A stretch of DNA of 39,024 nt from Candidatus Saccharimonadota bacterium. Its GTDB lineage: Bacteria > Patescibacteriota > Saccharimonadia > Saccharimonadales > Saccharimonadaceae. Shown piece by piece: positions 8,345 through 15,876 of the stretch. The notes under the pieces were generated by a model. That model was not told the DNA's origin and did no database searches. It worked only from the letters and a program-made list of their open reading frames with translations. The DNA is taken from positions 1 through 39,024 of the forward strand of contig WSMR01000004.1 of the NCBI GenBank assembly GCA_013316435.1, given 5' to 3'. The position numbers and the translations under genes were made by a program. How positions within the stretch are numbered: position 1 is the stretch's first letter; each line of letters opens with the position of its first letter.

Positions 8345-8523
8345 CGTACGGGCAACTACAATCGCTCGAATGGCAACATCAACGAACGCGTCACAAATGG
8401 CAACTGGTGGTCTACTACTGCTGGCTCTGCTACAAACGGTCACAACTTGAATACGAACCCGACGAATGTCAACCCTCAGAATAACAATTACCGCGGGAAC
8501 GGTTTTGCCGTTCGCTGTGTGGT
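8345..8523 (+). other. DGR template repeat (TR)
   Basis: Non-coding template for mutagenic reverse transcription. The open frame through it has about 17 Asn codons (AAC/AAT) in roughly 55 and reads as the end of a C-type-lectin-like domain (NGNWWSTTAGSATNGHN and NNNYRGNGFAVRCVV), yet there is no upstream protein that it could complete. AAY codons are the hallmark of TRs, since adenine mutation there gives many residues but no stop. Bases 8481-8523 match the variable repeat at 38982-39024 (minus strand) in 41 of 43 positions; both mismatches are TR adenines (8486, 8498) read as T in the VR. The match stops at 8524. The 5' boundary is uncertain because the VR is cut by the window end. Confidence 0.88.
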
Positions 8524-8657
8524 TTTGCCGGCACCTTTGACATGCCCCCATATATTATATATTTGCTTCCGGCGGAGAACTTCGCTAGCGTCAATGCTTA
8601 GTAAGAGTTAATCGCGGCGAGAAGCCTCGCTGCGCTCGGCGCTTCGTCGTCGACTCA

Positions 8658-8685
8658 AAAATCCCAAAAATAATTTTGGGATTTT
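8658..8685. terminator. 12-bp hairpin with A/T flanks, likely bidirectional terminator
   Basis: Arms AAAATCCCAAAA and TTTTGGGATTTT with a 4-base loop. It lies 135 bases after the template repeat and could end the template RNA; only four T follow on the plus strand, so efficiency is uncertain. The bases around it (8615-8750) hold several short GC-rich inverted repeats and no gene. Confidence 0.5.
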
Positions 8686-8749
8686 CTCGCGCTCCTCCTC
8701 GCTACGAACCCACTGCTATCGTAGTCGGTTCGTCCCGCCACCAAAATGT

Positions 8750-8793
8750 AAAAAAATAGAAATAGTCTAGGCAAATGCCTAGACTATTTCTAT
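8750..8793 (-). terminator. Terminator of tRNA-Glu
   Basis: On the minus strand a perfect 18-bp stem (8756-8773 and 8776-8793) with a 2-base loop is followed by a T run (8750-8755). It begins at the last base of the tRNA CCA end. Confidence 0.9.
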
Positions 8794-8869
8794 GGTGATT
8801 CCGGCGGGAGTCGAACCCGCGATTTTCTGGATGAGAACCAGACGTCCTGGACCACTAGACGACGGAACC
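8793..8869 (-). tRNA. tRNA-Glu (anticodon CTC)
   Basis: The minus strand folds into a full cloverleaf: acceptor GGTTCCG/CGGAATC, anticodon stem TCTGG/CCAGA with loop TTCTCAT (anticodon CTC), a T arm with GGTTCGACTCC, and an encoded CCA end. 77 bases. It is the substrate type of the gltX product encoded at 4549-5991. A strong terminator follows directly. Confidence 0.95.
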
Positions 8870-8912
8870 ACTGCGTATATTATAACACAGTGGTTCCTAG
8901 TTGAAAAGACTT

Positions 8913-10277
8913 TTATGGCTGGCTTTGATCGCTATTATCCGGATTTGGGACGTTAGAATTATCATCTCCGCCCGGTGTCACCGTCGTATCACCGCCGCCG
9001 GATCCATCACCCGAGCCATCGCCAGTATTACCGGAATTATCACCGCTACTACCACCGGACGGGTTGCCATTGCCACTACCGTTTCCGCCAGCATTACCGT
9101 CGGAACTATCCGGGTTCGGTGGAGCTGTTGCGCCAGCAGAGCCGGAGTTGGAATCGCCACTAGTACTACCGGAATTATTTGGTCTTGAGCTATTATTCAT
9201 GTTAGTTGAAGGAGCCTCTTGGCCGGAATTACCCCCGCTCCAGTGTGCCGTAAGCGTAATATCTTCCTCTACCGGTTCGGAAAAATCAAATTTCTTATCG
9301 TCGAGATACCAACCGTCAAAGCTATAGCCATCGCGAGTCGGGTCGCTCGGTGGCATCGTCGCAGTACCGGCCTTAATCACTACGTCTTCGACAAATGATC
9401 CGCCAGCCGAGTCAAAACTAATTGTCACCGTCTCGGTATCTTCGGATGCATCCCATTTGGCGACCAAAATTATGTCTTCGTTAACAGCACTGTCATTGAA
9501 GCTAAACTTCTTACCACGATAGGCCCATTCACGGAACTCAAAACCCTCCTTCTCGGGGTCTGCTGGTTGTTTTACCTTGCTACCACAAACTACTTCTACG
9601 CTATCAACTTTTGAACCGCCGTTAGATTCAAAATCGACTGTACACATACTGCGATTATTGCGATTAATCGCCCAAACCGCGACACCAGCAATAATTCCTA
9701 CCACCAAAGTCACCGAAAGCGCGATCAGCGGAGCTTTCTTTTTGTTCTTCTTTGATTTTTTGGCTTTTGGCTTCGCCTCAGCGCTAGACTGCGACTGCGA
9801 ACTAGTCGCTGGGGAATTTGCAGACTTTTTCATCTCAGCATCCGCTTCAGAATCTCGCGCTTCCGCAGGTTTAACCATGCCATCAATCGCCTTATTTGCC
9901 GAGGCTGCATTTGCGCTAGATTTTGTTGCCTCGCCAAGCTCAACCACATTCAAAACGCGACTATTACCATTAGTTTTATTGCTCTTCGCACTAGACGACG
10001 GGGCATTCGTTTTGCTCGAAGTTTTGGATTTATTCGCATTATTTGCACTATTAGCCTTGTTTGCAGGCTTTGAATTATTATTCTTAGGTTTCTGAATATT
10101 CACCTTCACGGCTGAATCGTTTTTGGCGCTGGATTTTACTGGCTTATTCGTACTCTTAGTATTGATCTTAACAGCGGTAGAGCTCTTCTCGGCCTCAGCT
10201 GTAGCAGCCTTGATTTGGCTCGACACCTTCGTAACCTTGGCGCTGGCTGAATTATTTTTAGTATTACTCTTTGTCAT
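8913..10277 (-). CDS. Membrane protein with two InlB B-repeats (Listeria-Bacteroides type)
   Basis: 454 residues. The first 180 are Lys/Asn/Ser/Ala-rich and disordered, a transmembrane helix covers about 183-204 after a KKSKKNKKK stretch, and two Flg_new/InlB B-repeats follow: about 213-275 (FESNGGSKVDSVEV to EDIILVAKW) and 283-345 (FDSAGGSFVEDVVI to EDITLTAHW). The tail (about 350-454) is a Gly/Ser/Asn/Asp-rich linker. It is probably a surface protein with a long cytoplasmic basic region and externally displayed adhesin-type repeats; no LPXTG is visible. A GGGGAT ribosome site precedes the ATG at 10277. Role in host-cell attachment is an inference. Confidence 0.85.
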   Translation of the reverse strand: MTKSNTKNNSASAKVTKVSSQIKAATAEAEKSSTAVKINTKSTNKPVKSSAKNDSAVKVNIQKPKNNNSKPANKANSANNANKSKTSSKTNAPSSSAKSNKTNGNSRVLNVVELGEATKSSANAASANKAIDGMVKPAEARDSEADAEMKKSANSPATSSQSQSSAEAKPKAKKSKKNKKKAPLIALSVTLVVGIIAGVAVWAINRNNRSMCTVDFESNGGSKVDSVEVVCGSKVKQPADPEKEGFEFREWAYRGKKFSFNDSAVNEDIILVAKWDASEDTETVTISFDSAGGSFVEDVVIKAGTATMPPSDPTRDGYSFDGWYLDDKKFDFSEPVEEDITLTAHWSGGNSGQEAPSTNMNNSSRPNNSGSTSGDSNSGSAGATAPPNPDSSDGNAGGNGSGNGNPSGGSSGDNSGNTGDGSGDGSGGGDTTVTPGGDDNSNVPNPDNSDQSQP

Positions 10278-10431
10278 ATTTTATATCCCCATTCAGATTC
10301 TCGCCGGCAATCGAGAGTCTGCTCGCAGTTGTTGATTGAGTTTGCCTATTTAGCCATATTATACCACTCGGGTTCTTAAATTAAAAGCATAAAAATTTTA
10401 CTTTTTCTCTTCATCTCGCTATAATAAACTC

Positions 10432-11835
10432 ATGAAGAAACTACCGATTGTAGCCTTAATTGGTCAGACAAATGCCGGAAAGTCGAGTTTACTGAATCGT
10501 TTGGCTCGTCGCAACATTGCCATCGTAGCCCGCGAAGCTGGTACCACCCGCGACAACGTTATGGCGCGCATTGATGATCGTTTTTTGTTAATTGATACCG
10601 CTGGACTTAAAGACCCTGAGGACGATTTTGAAGCTAATATCCAAGATCAAATCAACGATGCAATTGATGCAGCGGACGTAATCCTACTGACTCTCGATTC
10701 TTCAAAGTATCCCGATCAACGTGACACCGCAATCGCGCGCTCGGCACTAAAATCGAAAAAACCCGTGTTACTACTGCTGAATAAATCAGATTTGGGCGAA
10801 TCACTACCCGAAGTTGAATTTATTAATCTCGGTTTCAAAGATGCAGAAACTTTCCGTGTTTCAGCGACAACCGGGCAGGGAATTAAAGAATTAAAAGCCA
10901 CCATCCTGGGCTTATTGCGCGGCGGAGAGCATAGTGCGCGTTCTCGTTCCGAACTTTTTGCGACCAACGGGGAGCAACCAAAGCGCAGCTCCACCCATAA
11001 CGATAGGTTGGAGCAAGCGGGTTCGGGGGAGAATGCGGGCTATGCTCCACCGCTCAAACTCGCCCTCATCGGCCGCCCAAATGTCGGTAAGTCCAGCCTC
11101 TTCAACCGACTTGGGCAAAAACAGCAGGCACTTGTCAGCTCCCGCCAAGGCACTACGCGCGATGTAAACCGCGTTGAGGTGCGCTATCATAAACGCACAA
11201 TCGAGATTTTGGATACCGCTGGCTTGCGTCGTCCTGGCAAGCGTGAAGTGGGAATTGAAAAATTTTCCGCTTTGCGCACTCTAGCCGCTATTGAGGAATC
11301 GGATGTCTCAGCACTACTCATTGACGCAACGGAGCCGCACGCAAAACTCGATCAATCACTTGCTGGTCAAATTGTCGAAGCTGGCAAGGGAATTATTGTC
11401 GTACTAACCAAAGTAGATTTAATCGATGATCCGGATCCAATCATCGCCGAGCTTGAACGCGATTTTAATTTCTTGCCCTATGCGCCCGTACTACTAACCT
11501 CGAGTGAAACCGGCGCCAATATCACCCAACTTTTCCAGCTTGCAACCGAAATTGATGTCACCCGCCACCAAGAAATCAAGACTTCCGAACTCAATAAAAT
11601 TTTGAATGAAGCAATTCTTGAGCACACTCCAGCCGGACTAAAAAATACCAAACCCAAGCTCAAATACATGGTCCAAACCGATACCTGTCCGCCGTGGTTC
11701 GTGGTTTATGGTCGCGATACCCAGCTTTTGCACTGGTCATACAAGCGTTTTTTGGAGCGCAAAATTCGCGAAAAGTATCCCTTTGTAGGTACGCCAATTT
11801 GTTTCTCCTTCCGCGAAGATAGCAACAAAAAATAG
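10432..11835 (+). CDS. der: Ribosome-assembly GTPase Der (EngA)
   Basis: 467 residues. Two GTPase domains in tandem followed by a KH-like domain, as in Der, which assists 50S subunit maturation. Domain 1 has GQTNAGKSSL, DTAGL and NKSD; domain 2 has GRPNVGKSSL, DTAGLRRPGK and TKVD. The first P-loop has Thr/Ala where Asp/Val are usual. A linker of about 40 polar residues separates the domains (about 160-200). The C-terminal domain includes KPKLKYMVQTDTCPPWFVVY. TATAAT (10420-10425) lies 6 bases before the ATG, so the mRNA is likely leaderless. A convergent small gene follows with overlapping hairpin. Confidence 0.96.
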   Translation: MKKLPIVALIGQTNAGKSSLLNRLARRNIAIVAREAGTTRDNVMARIDDRFLLIDTAGLKDPEDDFEANIQDQINDAIDAADVILLTLDSSKYPDQRDTAIARSALKSKKPVLLLLNKSDLGESLPEVEFINLGFKDAETFRVSATTGQGIKELKATILGLLRGGEHSARSRSELFATNGEQPKRSSTHNDRLEQAGSGENAGYAPPLKLALIGRPNVGKSSLFNRLGQKQQALVSSRQGTTRDVNRVEVRYHKRTIEILDTAGLRRPGKREVGIEKFSALRTLAAIEESDVSALLIDATEPHAKLDQSLAGQIVEAGKGIIVVLTKVDLIDDPDPIIAELERDFNFLPYAPVLLTSSETGANITQLFQLATEIDVTRHQEIKTSELNKILNEAILEHTPAGLKNTKPKLKYMVQTDTCPPWFVVYGRDTQLLHWSYKRFLERKIREKYPFVGTPICFSFREDSNKK

Positions 11836-11856
11836 CCCGCAACCCCTGCGAGCTAT
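11832..11856 (-). terminator. Hairpin between convergent genes
   Basis: Stem ATAGCCCGCA/TGCGAGCTAT with one mismatch and a 5-base loop, spanning the stops of der and of the small minus-strand gene. A run of A at 11827-11832 gives a T tail on the minus strand. Confidence 0.6.
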
Positions 11857-12068
11857 CCTGCAAAATCAGCTTTATTCCAGCAACTCAAAGGATAATCGAT
11901 TCTCAGCGCCAAAGCTTCCACTGGCACCTCAAGTTCAAACAAAATATCGTCCGGGTTCAAAGTCGTCCAACAACTATGCTCCGTGCGAGCTCCAACAATG
12001 TTCGGCATAACGCCGCGTTGCTTCTGCTCCACCAGCAGATCTAGTCGTCCTATTTTTCGCCTCGCCAT
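11853..12068 (-). CDS. Small conserved-looking hypothetical protein
   Basis: 71 residues (MARRKIGRLDLLVEQKQRGV...). I start at 12068 because AAGGGGG lies 7 bases before this ATG and a complete promoter lies upstream; the longer frame has neither. The product has a basic N-terminus, then motifs such as GARTEHSCWTTLNPDD and two Cys residues. No family recognised and no transmembrane segment. Having a consensus promoter, strong ribosome site and terminator of its own argues that it is expressed. Function unknown. Confidence 0.7.
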   Translation of the reverse strand: MARRKIGRLDLLVEQKQRGVMPNIVGARTEHSCWTTLNPDDILFELEVPVEALALRIDYPLSCWNKADFAG

Positions 12069-12122
12069 AATATCACCCCCTTCAAAGTTGTGGCTTCTTA
12101 ACGTACGGCGCCCTATCTTTTT

Positions 12123-12151
12123 ATTATAGCACACTAAGGCGTAAAAGTCAA
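12123..12151 (-). promoter_or_regulatory. Consensus promoter of the 71-aa gene
   Basis: On the minus strand TTGACT (12146-12151), 17 bases, TATAAT (12123-12128). The leader is about 50 bases and contains a GGCGCC palindrome. The -35 and following TTT resemble those before prmC and the 25559 gene. Confidence 0.8.
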
Positions 12152-12221
12152 TAGGCTTATGTTTATTTTTTGTTCGGGATTTCGAGCCCACAATTTAAGA
12201 TTTTTATGTTATAATTTAGCA

Positions 12222-13184
12222 ATGCAAACCAATGTTTGGGAAAACCTACCACCAAATTTCACTATTCTTGCACCGATGGAGGGTGTGACAGGCATAATTT
12301 TTCGCCAAGTTATCGCTAAGGCCGGCCGGCCGGATTTGTTCTTTACCGAATTCACGAACGTGAGCAGTTTTGCCTCCGAAAAAGGTCGGAATAATGCGCT
12401 TGAACGCCTGGAAATTACACCAAGTGACGCACCAATTATTGCTCAGATTTGGGGCAAAAATCCGGAACATTTCCGAATTCTAGCTAGCGAGCTCGAGGGG
12501 CTCGGTTTTGCGGGACTAGATATTAATATGGGCTGCCCGGATCGCCACGTTAATGCCGCTGGCGGTGGCGCCGCGATGATTCGCACGCCCGAGCTAGCAC
12601 TTGATTGTTTGAAGCAAGCCAAGCAAGCAACTACGCTTCCAGTCTCAGTTAAGACTCGGCTTGGTTATACTTATCTTGACGAATTTCGCGAGTGGCTGCC
12701 GACTATTTTGCACGAACATCCGGCTGCGCTAACTGTGCACCTTAGGACCCGCAAGGAAATGTCCAAAGTCCCGGCGCACTACGAGTTGATTCCTGAAATT
12801 ACTAAAATCCGCGCGCAAATCTCGCCCACTACCCAACTTATTATTAATGGCGACATCAAAAATCTCCAGGATATTCAAAATCTTAGCGCAAAAAATCCCG
12901 ACGTTGATGGCTGGATGATCGGACGCGGAATCTTTGAAAATCCGTATTGTTTCACAAACCATCAAGTTTCACACACTGATTTGCTAAAGCTCTTTCAGCT
13001 TCATCTTGACCTGTTTGACAAAACCAGTGAAAAAGCCCAAGCAAAATACGGTCATACACTTAGCTTTGAACCGCTCAAACATTATTTTAAAATCTATATT
13101 AATAATTATGATGGCGCCAAGGAACTGCGCGCTAGACTAATGGAATGCCATAGCACCGAAGAAGTGCGACGGCTAATTGGCTGA
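12222..13184 (+). CDS. tRNA-dihydrouridine synthase
   Basis: 320 residues. FMN-dependent reduction of uridines in the tRNA D-loop. Seen: LAPMEGVTGIIFRQV near the start, LDINMGCPDRHVNAAGGGAA (the conserved NxGCP catalytic region with Cys), VSVKTRLGY, and INGDIKN and GRGIFENPYCF in the FMN-phosphate region. I start at 12222 rather than at the longer frame (12159) because TATAAT at 12210-12215 lies inside the latter and 6 bases before this ATG, giving a leaderless mRNA. Which Dus subgroup it belongs to is not clear; a DusB-like general enzyme is likely. Confidence 0.93.
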   Translation: MQTNVWENLPPNFTILAPMEGVTGIIFRQVIAKAGRPDLFFTEFTNVSSFASEKGRNNALERLEITPSDAPIIAQIWGKNPEHFRILASELEGLGFAGLDINMGCPDRHVNAAGGGAAMIRTPELALDCLKQAKQATTLPVSVKTRLGYTYLDEFREWLPTILHEHPAALTVHLRTRKEMSKVPAHYELIPEITKIRAQISPTTQLIINGDIKNLQDIQNLSAKNPDVDGWMIGRGIFENPYCFTNHQVSHTDLLKLFQLHLDLFDKTSEKAQAKYGHTLSFEPLKHYFKIYINNYDGAKELRARLMECHSTEEVRRLIG

Positions 13185-13235
13185 AGCTCAAAACTGTAAT
13201 GCCATCAATACTAGCTCTCGGCTGACCGGCTGATT

Positions 13236-13883
13236 CTAGAAAAAACTAATTTTATTCAGTGGATAAATCCGCATCAAGACTGGACCAATCACTCGGCAGT
13301 AGGGAACCGTGCCAAGCCCTGAGCGCGAGTCAAGCGAATGCGCGCCTTCGCGATTGTCACCGGCTACGAATAGTTCACCGTTCGGCACTACCATATCAAC
13401 TTCGCCGGAGCTATTGGTTTTTGGTCCGTTGTTTTCGTCAATCCGAGTATCGTCATCAGGATGAAAACCATCAGGATGCTCGTCATTATAAACTGTGACC
13501 TCACCGTTTTTAACCACTACGCGCTCGCTGGGAAAAGCAATCACACGCTTAATCAAAAATTGATCAGCATGACCCGAGAGAGCCTCGCAAGTTAGCGGAC
13601 CGGAGGCCGCACCATTGGCAAATACAATCACATCACCACGCTGCGGCACATACTCCTTGCCCAGGAAATGATCCCAAGAAACCAGCAAGCGATTCACAAT
13701 TACGCGGTCTTCGTTATGAAAAGTGTTTTCCATGCTTGAGCCGACGACATTATACGAACGAAAAACAAAAGCGTTCAGCACGATTGTGCCTAGTACCACA
13801 CAAATAATAAACACCACTAGGCTCAGAAAATCCTTCACAAGCGGATGACGATTAAAATAGTTGACCTTAGTTGGCGTATCCAT
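13236..13883 (-). CDS. lepB: Signal peptidase I
   Basis: 215 residues. It cleaves signal peptides at the outer face of the membrane. One N-terminal transmembrane helix (about 19-42), then the S26 family boxes: VGSSMENTF with the catalytic Ser, RVIVNRL, GDVIVF, the Lys box LIKRVIAFP, and GDNREGAHSLDSR. An insertion of about 30 acidic residues lies before the last box. I start at the ATG at 13883: TATAAT (minus, 13890-13895) is 6 bases upstream. Likely substrates in this window include the 25559-27421 protein, which has a classical signal peptide. Confidence 0.95.
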   Translation of the reverse strand: MDTPTKVNYFNRHPLVKDFLSLVVFIICVVLGTIVLNAFVFRSYNVVGSSMENTFHNEDRVIVNRLLVSWDHFLGKEYVPQRGDVIVFANGAASGPLTCEALSGHADQFLIKRVIAFPSERVVVKNGEVTVYNDEHPDGFHPDDDTRIDENNGPKTNSSGEVDMVVPNGELFVAGDNREGAHSLDSRSGLGTVPYCRVIGPVLMRIYPLNKISFF

Positions 13884-13889
13884 TATTTC

Positions 13890-13912
13890 ATTATAGCACA
13901 TTATGTTATAAT
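13890..13912. promoter_or_regulatory. Back-to-back leaderless promoters of lepB and the 13919 gene
   Basis: Minus-strand TATAAT at 13890-13895 and plus-strand TATAAT at 13907-13912, each exactly 6 bases from its start codon (13883 and 13919). Only 35 bases separate the two start codons, so each -35 zone overlaps the other gene's -10 or start. Confidence 0.75.
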
Positions 13913-13918
13913 GGGGAT

Positions 13919-14713
13919 ATGGCTGATTATATTTTTATTCGGAAAAGTCGTAATGCTTTGAGCTCTTTGATGCACGTACTACTAAATCTCGCTCTCGCGG
14001 TGGTTTCGATTGGTGCGACGGTAATCACTGGAAACTGTTTGATCGGTCTAATCCTGATCTTTGTCTCAAAATGGCGTATTTTTGCGGTTAATCATCGCTA
14101 TTGGCTGCTCAATATCCGCTCTAGCCTAGTAGATTTTATCGTTGGCGCGGGTTTTGTGCTGCTGGCTTATGCTGCTGGAAAAAGTTTTCTACCGGTACAC
14201 TTTGCGCTAATGGCGGCTTATGCAATTTGGCTAATCGTCCTCAAACCTCGTTCTTCGGCTAATTTTGCTATCACGCAGGCATTGGCAGCTATCTTGGTCG
14301 GCAGTACCGCCGCCTCGATTTTTGCCGCCATCACAAACGATAATATCATGTCACTGATTTTGGCAGTAAGCGAATTCATTATTGGCTACGCCGCCTCAAA
14401 TCACGTCCTAGTGCAGGCTAGCGATACGAATCCAACTCTGATTTCATTAGTCGTTGGGCTGGTTTTTGCCGAAATTGCTTGGCTGAGTCACGTTTGGTTG
14501 ATTATTTATACTATCGGCAGCACCGGAATCTGCTTGTCGCAACTAGCACTCATCCTCACGATTCTAGCTTTTGCTTATTTCCAGATTTATTCCGACATGT
14601 CCAAGCACAAAGGCAAACTAATGCTCGGTAATGTTTCTTTGCCACTAGTCTTCTGCGCGATTATGATCTCGGTGCTAGTGATCGGCTTTAGCCAACCGCG
14701 CTTTAGTATCTAG
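13919..14713 (+). CDS. Polytopic membrane protein of unknown function
   Basis: 264 residues, almost entirely hydrophobic with about 8 predicted transmembrane helices joined by short loops; positive charges sit near the N-terminus (IRKSRNALSS) and at DMSKHKGK. I start at 13919 since TATAAT lies 6 bases upstream. No transporter or enzyme motif is recognised; a conserved-looking loop is SKWRIFAVNHRYWLLNIRSS, with ASDTNPT in a later loop. It ends tail-to-tail with prmC: the two TAG stops share the four bases CTAG at 14710-14713. Function unknown. Confidence 0.8.
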   Translation: MADYIFIRKSRNALSSLMHVLLNLALAVVSIGATVITGNCLIGLILIFVSKWRIFAVNHRYWLLNIRSSLVDFIVGAGFVLLAYAAGKSFLPVHFALMAAYAIWLIVLKPRSSANFAITQALAAILVGSTAASIFAAITNDNIMSLILAVSEFIIGYAASNHVLVQASDTNPTLISLVVGLVFAEIAWLSHVWLIIYTIGSTGICLSQLALILTILAFAYFQIYSDMSKHKGKLMLGNVSLPLVFCAIMISVLVIGFSQPRFSI

Positions 14714-15624
14714 GGCTTGGTCGGGCGAGCTTTAGCGAGAGTTTTGCTAAGGGGTTTCTTGCTGGCAGGCTTTCTATTTGCTCGCTCAGGTCTTTTGTAG
14801 ACCCGCTTTTTGCGGAAACATAGCCCATAGTCTCGCGTTTCGGCTAGCTTCCACCCGAACTCCGTGGCGATTTTTATCAACTCCTTGTGTTGGCAAGGAT
14901 CTGCTTCGACAACGCAAAACTTCATGCCCAGCTTCTCAAGATGCGGCTTCATCTCTTCGAAGAAGCGCCGATAGAGCGAAAGACCGTTCTCGCCCAGGGC
15001 ATAAAGCGCTTCAAGCGGCTCATGGCGCAGGGAATTAGTATCAACCCAATCCCAATTTGGATTAACATAAGGTAAATTCGCAACCACCACATCAAACTGA
15101 CCATGGAGCCGTGGCTTAATTGCTTCAAAAAGATCCGATCTCAACAGGCTAAGTCGACCTTCGTGCAGGATATTATTGTACTCGGCAATCATCAATGCGT
15201 CTGAGCTAATATCGGTCGCAAGCACCTCCGATTGCAGAAACTCCAGCGCCAAAGTAACTCCAATACAGCCACAGCCAGTACCGATTTCCAAAAACCGTGC
15301 TCGTGGCGGCAAGTCGAGTTCCTTAATTAAATCAATCAGCGATTCCGTCTCGGGGCGGGGAATCAACACGCCCGGACGTACCTGAAATTTACGTCCATAA
15401 AACTCACGATAACGCAGCAAATATGCCAACGGTACACCAGCGGCGCGTTTTTTTAACATCTCGTCAGCCTGACGCTTCGTATTTGTTGTAATTTTTACAA
15501 CATTATTCGATACCAGCCAACTGCGATCCGCCCCCTCCGGAGCAAAGTTGCAGAGTGCAATGAGGTCCGCATCTAGAGAATCCACCCACCATTTTGCCTC
15601 TTTAAGCCAAGTACCGACGTCCAT
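14710..15624 (-). CDS. prmC: Release-factor glutamine methyltransferase
   Basis: 304 residues. It N5-methylates the Gln of the GGQ motif in class I release factors, using S-adenosylmethionine. Seen: the N-terminal helical part, LIPRPETESLIDL, the SAM site FLEIGTGCGCIGVTLALEF, and the NPPY-type motif as NLPYVNP. Thr 47 to Thr 53 (NVVKITT) is encoded by a 21-base stretch identical to one in murG. A basic extension of about 30 residues (RKPASKKPLSKTLAKARP) follows the catalytic domain. Its substrate gene prfA lies just upstream on the same strand. A full promoter precedes it and the mRNA is leaderless. Confidence 0.93.
   Translation of the reverse strand: MDVGTWLKEAKWWVDSLDADLIALCNFAPEGADRSWLVSNNVVKITTNTKRQADEMLKKRAAGVPLAYLLRYREFYGRKFQVRPGVLIPRPETESLIDLIKELDLPPRARFLEIGTGCGCIGVTLALEFLQSEVLATDISSDALMIAEYNNILHEGRLSLLRSDLFEAIKPRLHGQFDVVVANLPYVNPNWDWVDTNSLRHEPLEALYALGENGLSLYRRFFEEMKPHLEKLGMKFCVVEADPCQHKELIKIATEFGWKLAETRDYGLCFRKKRVYKRPERANRKPASKKPLSKTLAKARPTKP
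15485..15501. repeat. Copy of the GTTGYA-N5-TRCAAC palindrome inside prmC
   Basis: GTTGTAATTTTTACAAC, a perfect inverted repeat with 7-bp arms. The 21 bases around it are identical to those at 31671-31687 in murG, in the same reading frame. Confidence 0.7.
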
Positions 15625-15630
15625 AGTTCC

Positions 15631-15659
15631 ATTATATCACACATTCGTATAAAAGTCAA
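15631..15659 (-). promoter_or_regulatory. Consensus promoter of prmC, leaderless
   Basis: TTGACT (15654-15659), 17 bases, TATAAT (15631-15636) on the minus strand, followed after 6 bases by the ATG of prmC. Confidence 0.85.
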
Positions 15660-15713
15660 TAAAATGCCCACGATGTAAAACATTACCGTTGAAAGAAACT
15701 GTGCGAGATTAAT

Positions 15714-15851
15714 CTAGCAATCCTTAGTTTTTAATGTTTTGATACCTTCGTCCCAAATGACTAAAATTAAACCAGCCACTGTGAAGAATGCAATTACACT
15801 ACCAATGATACCTGTGATTATCGCGATAATTATGATACACCCCCTTATCAA
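15714..15851 (-). CDS. Small membrane peptide with TTG start
   Basis: 45 codons, too short for usual gene finding. It reads MIRGCIIIIAIITGIIG, continues through a hydrophobic helix to VIWDEGIKTLKTKDC, and is a single transmembrane segment with a charged tail. The TTG at 15851 follows GGGAGGAG by a suitable distance, and a minus-strand TATAAT lies at 15869-15874, overlapping the end of prfA. A second GGGGG-rich site occurs within the first codons. It sits between prfA and prmC on the same strand. No family recognised; the promoter, ribosome site and coherent hydrophobic pattern support a real gene. Confidence 0.5.
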   Translation of the reverse strand: MIRGCIIIIAIITGIIGSVIAFFTVAGLILVIWDEGIKTLKTKDC

Positions 15852-15876
15852 CTACTCCTCCCGTGACTATTATACT

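Noticed and set aside
8306-8611. Open frame of 101 codons read as a small lectin-like protein
   Set aside because: No ribosome site, starts at a GTG within a hairpin, and its content is dominated by Asn codons that match the DGR variable repeat; it is better explained as the template repeat.
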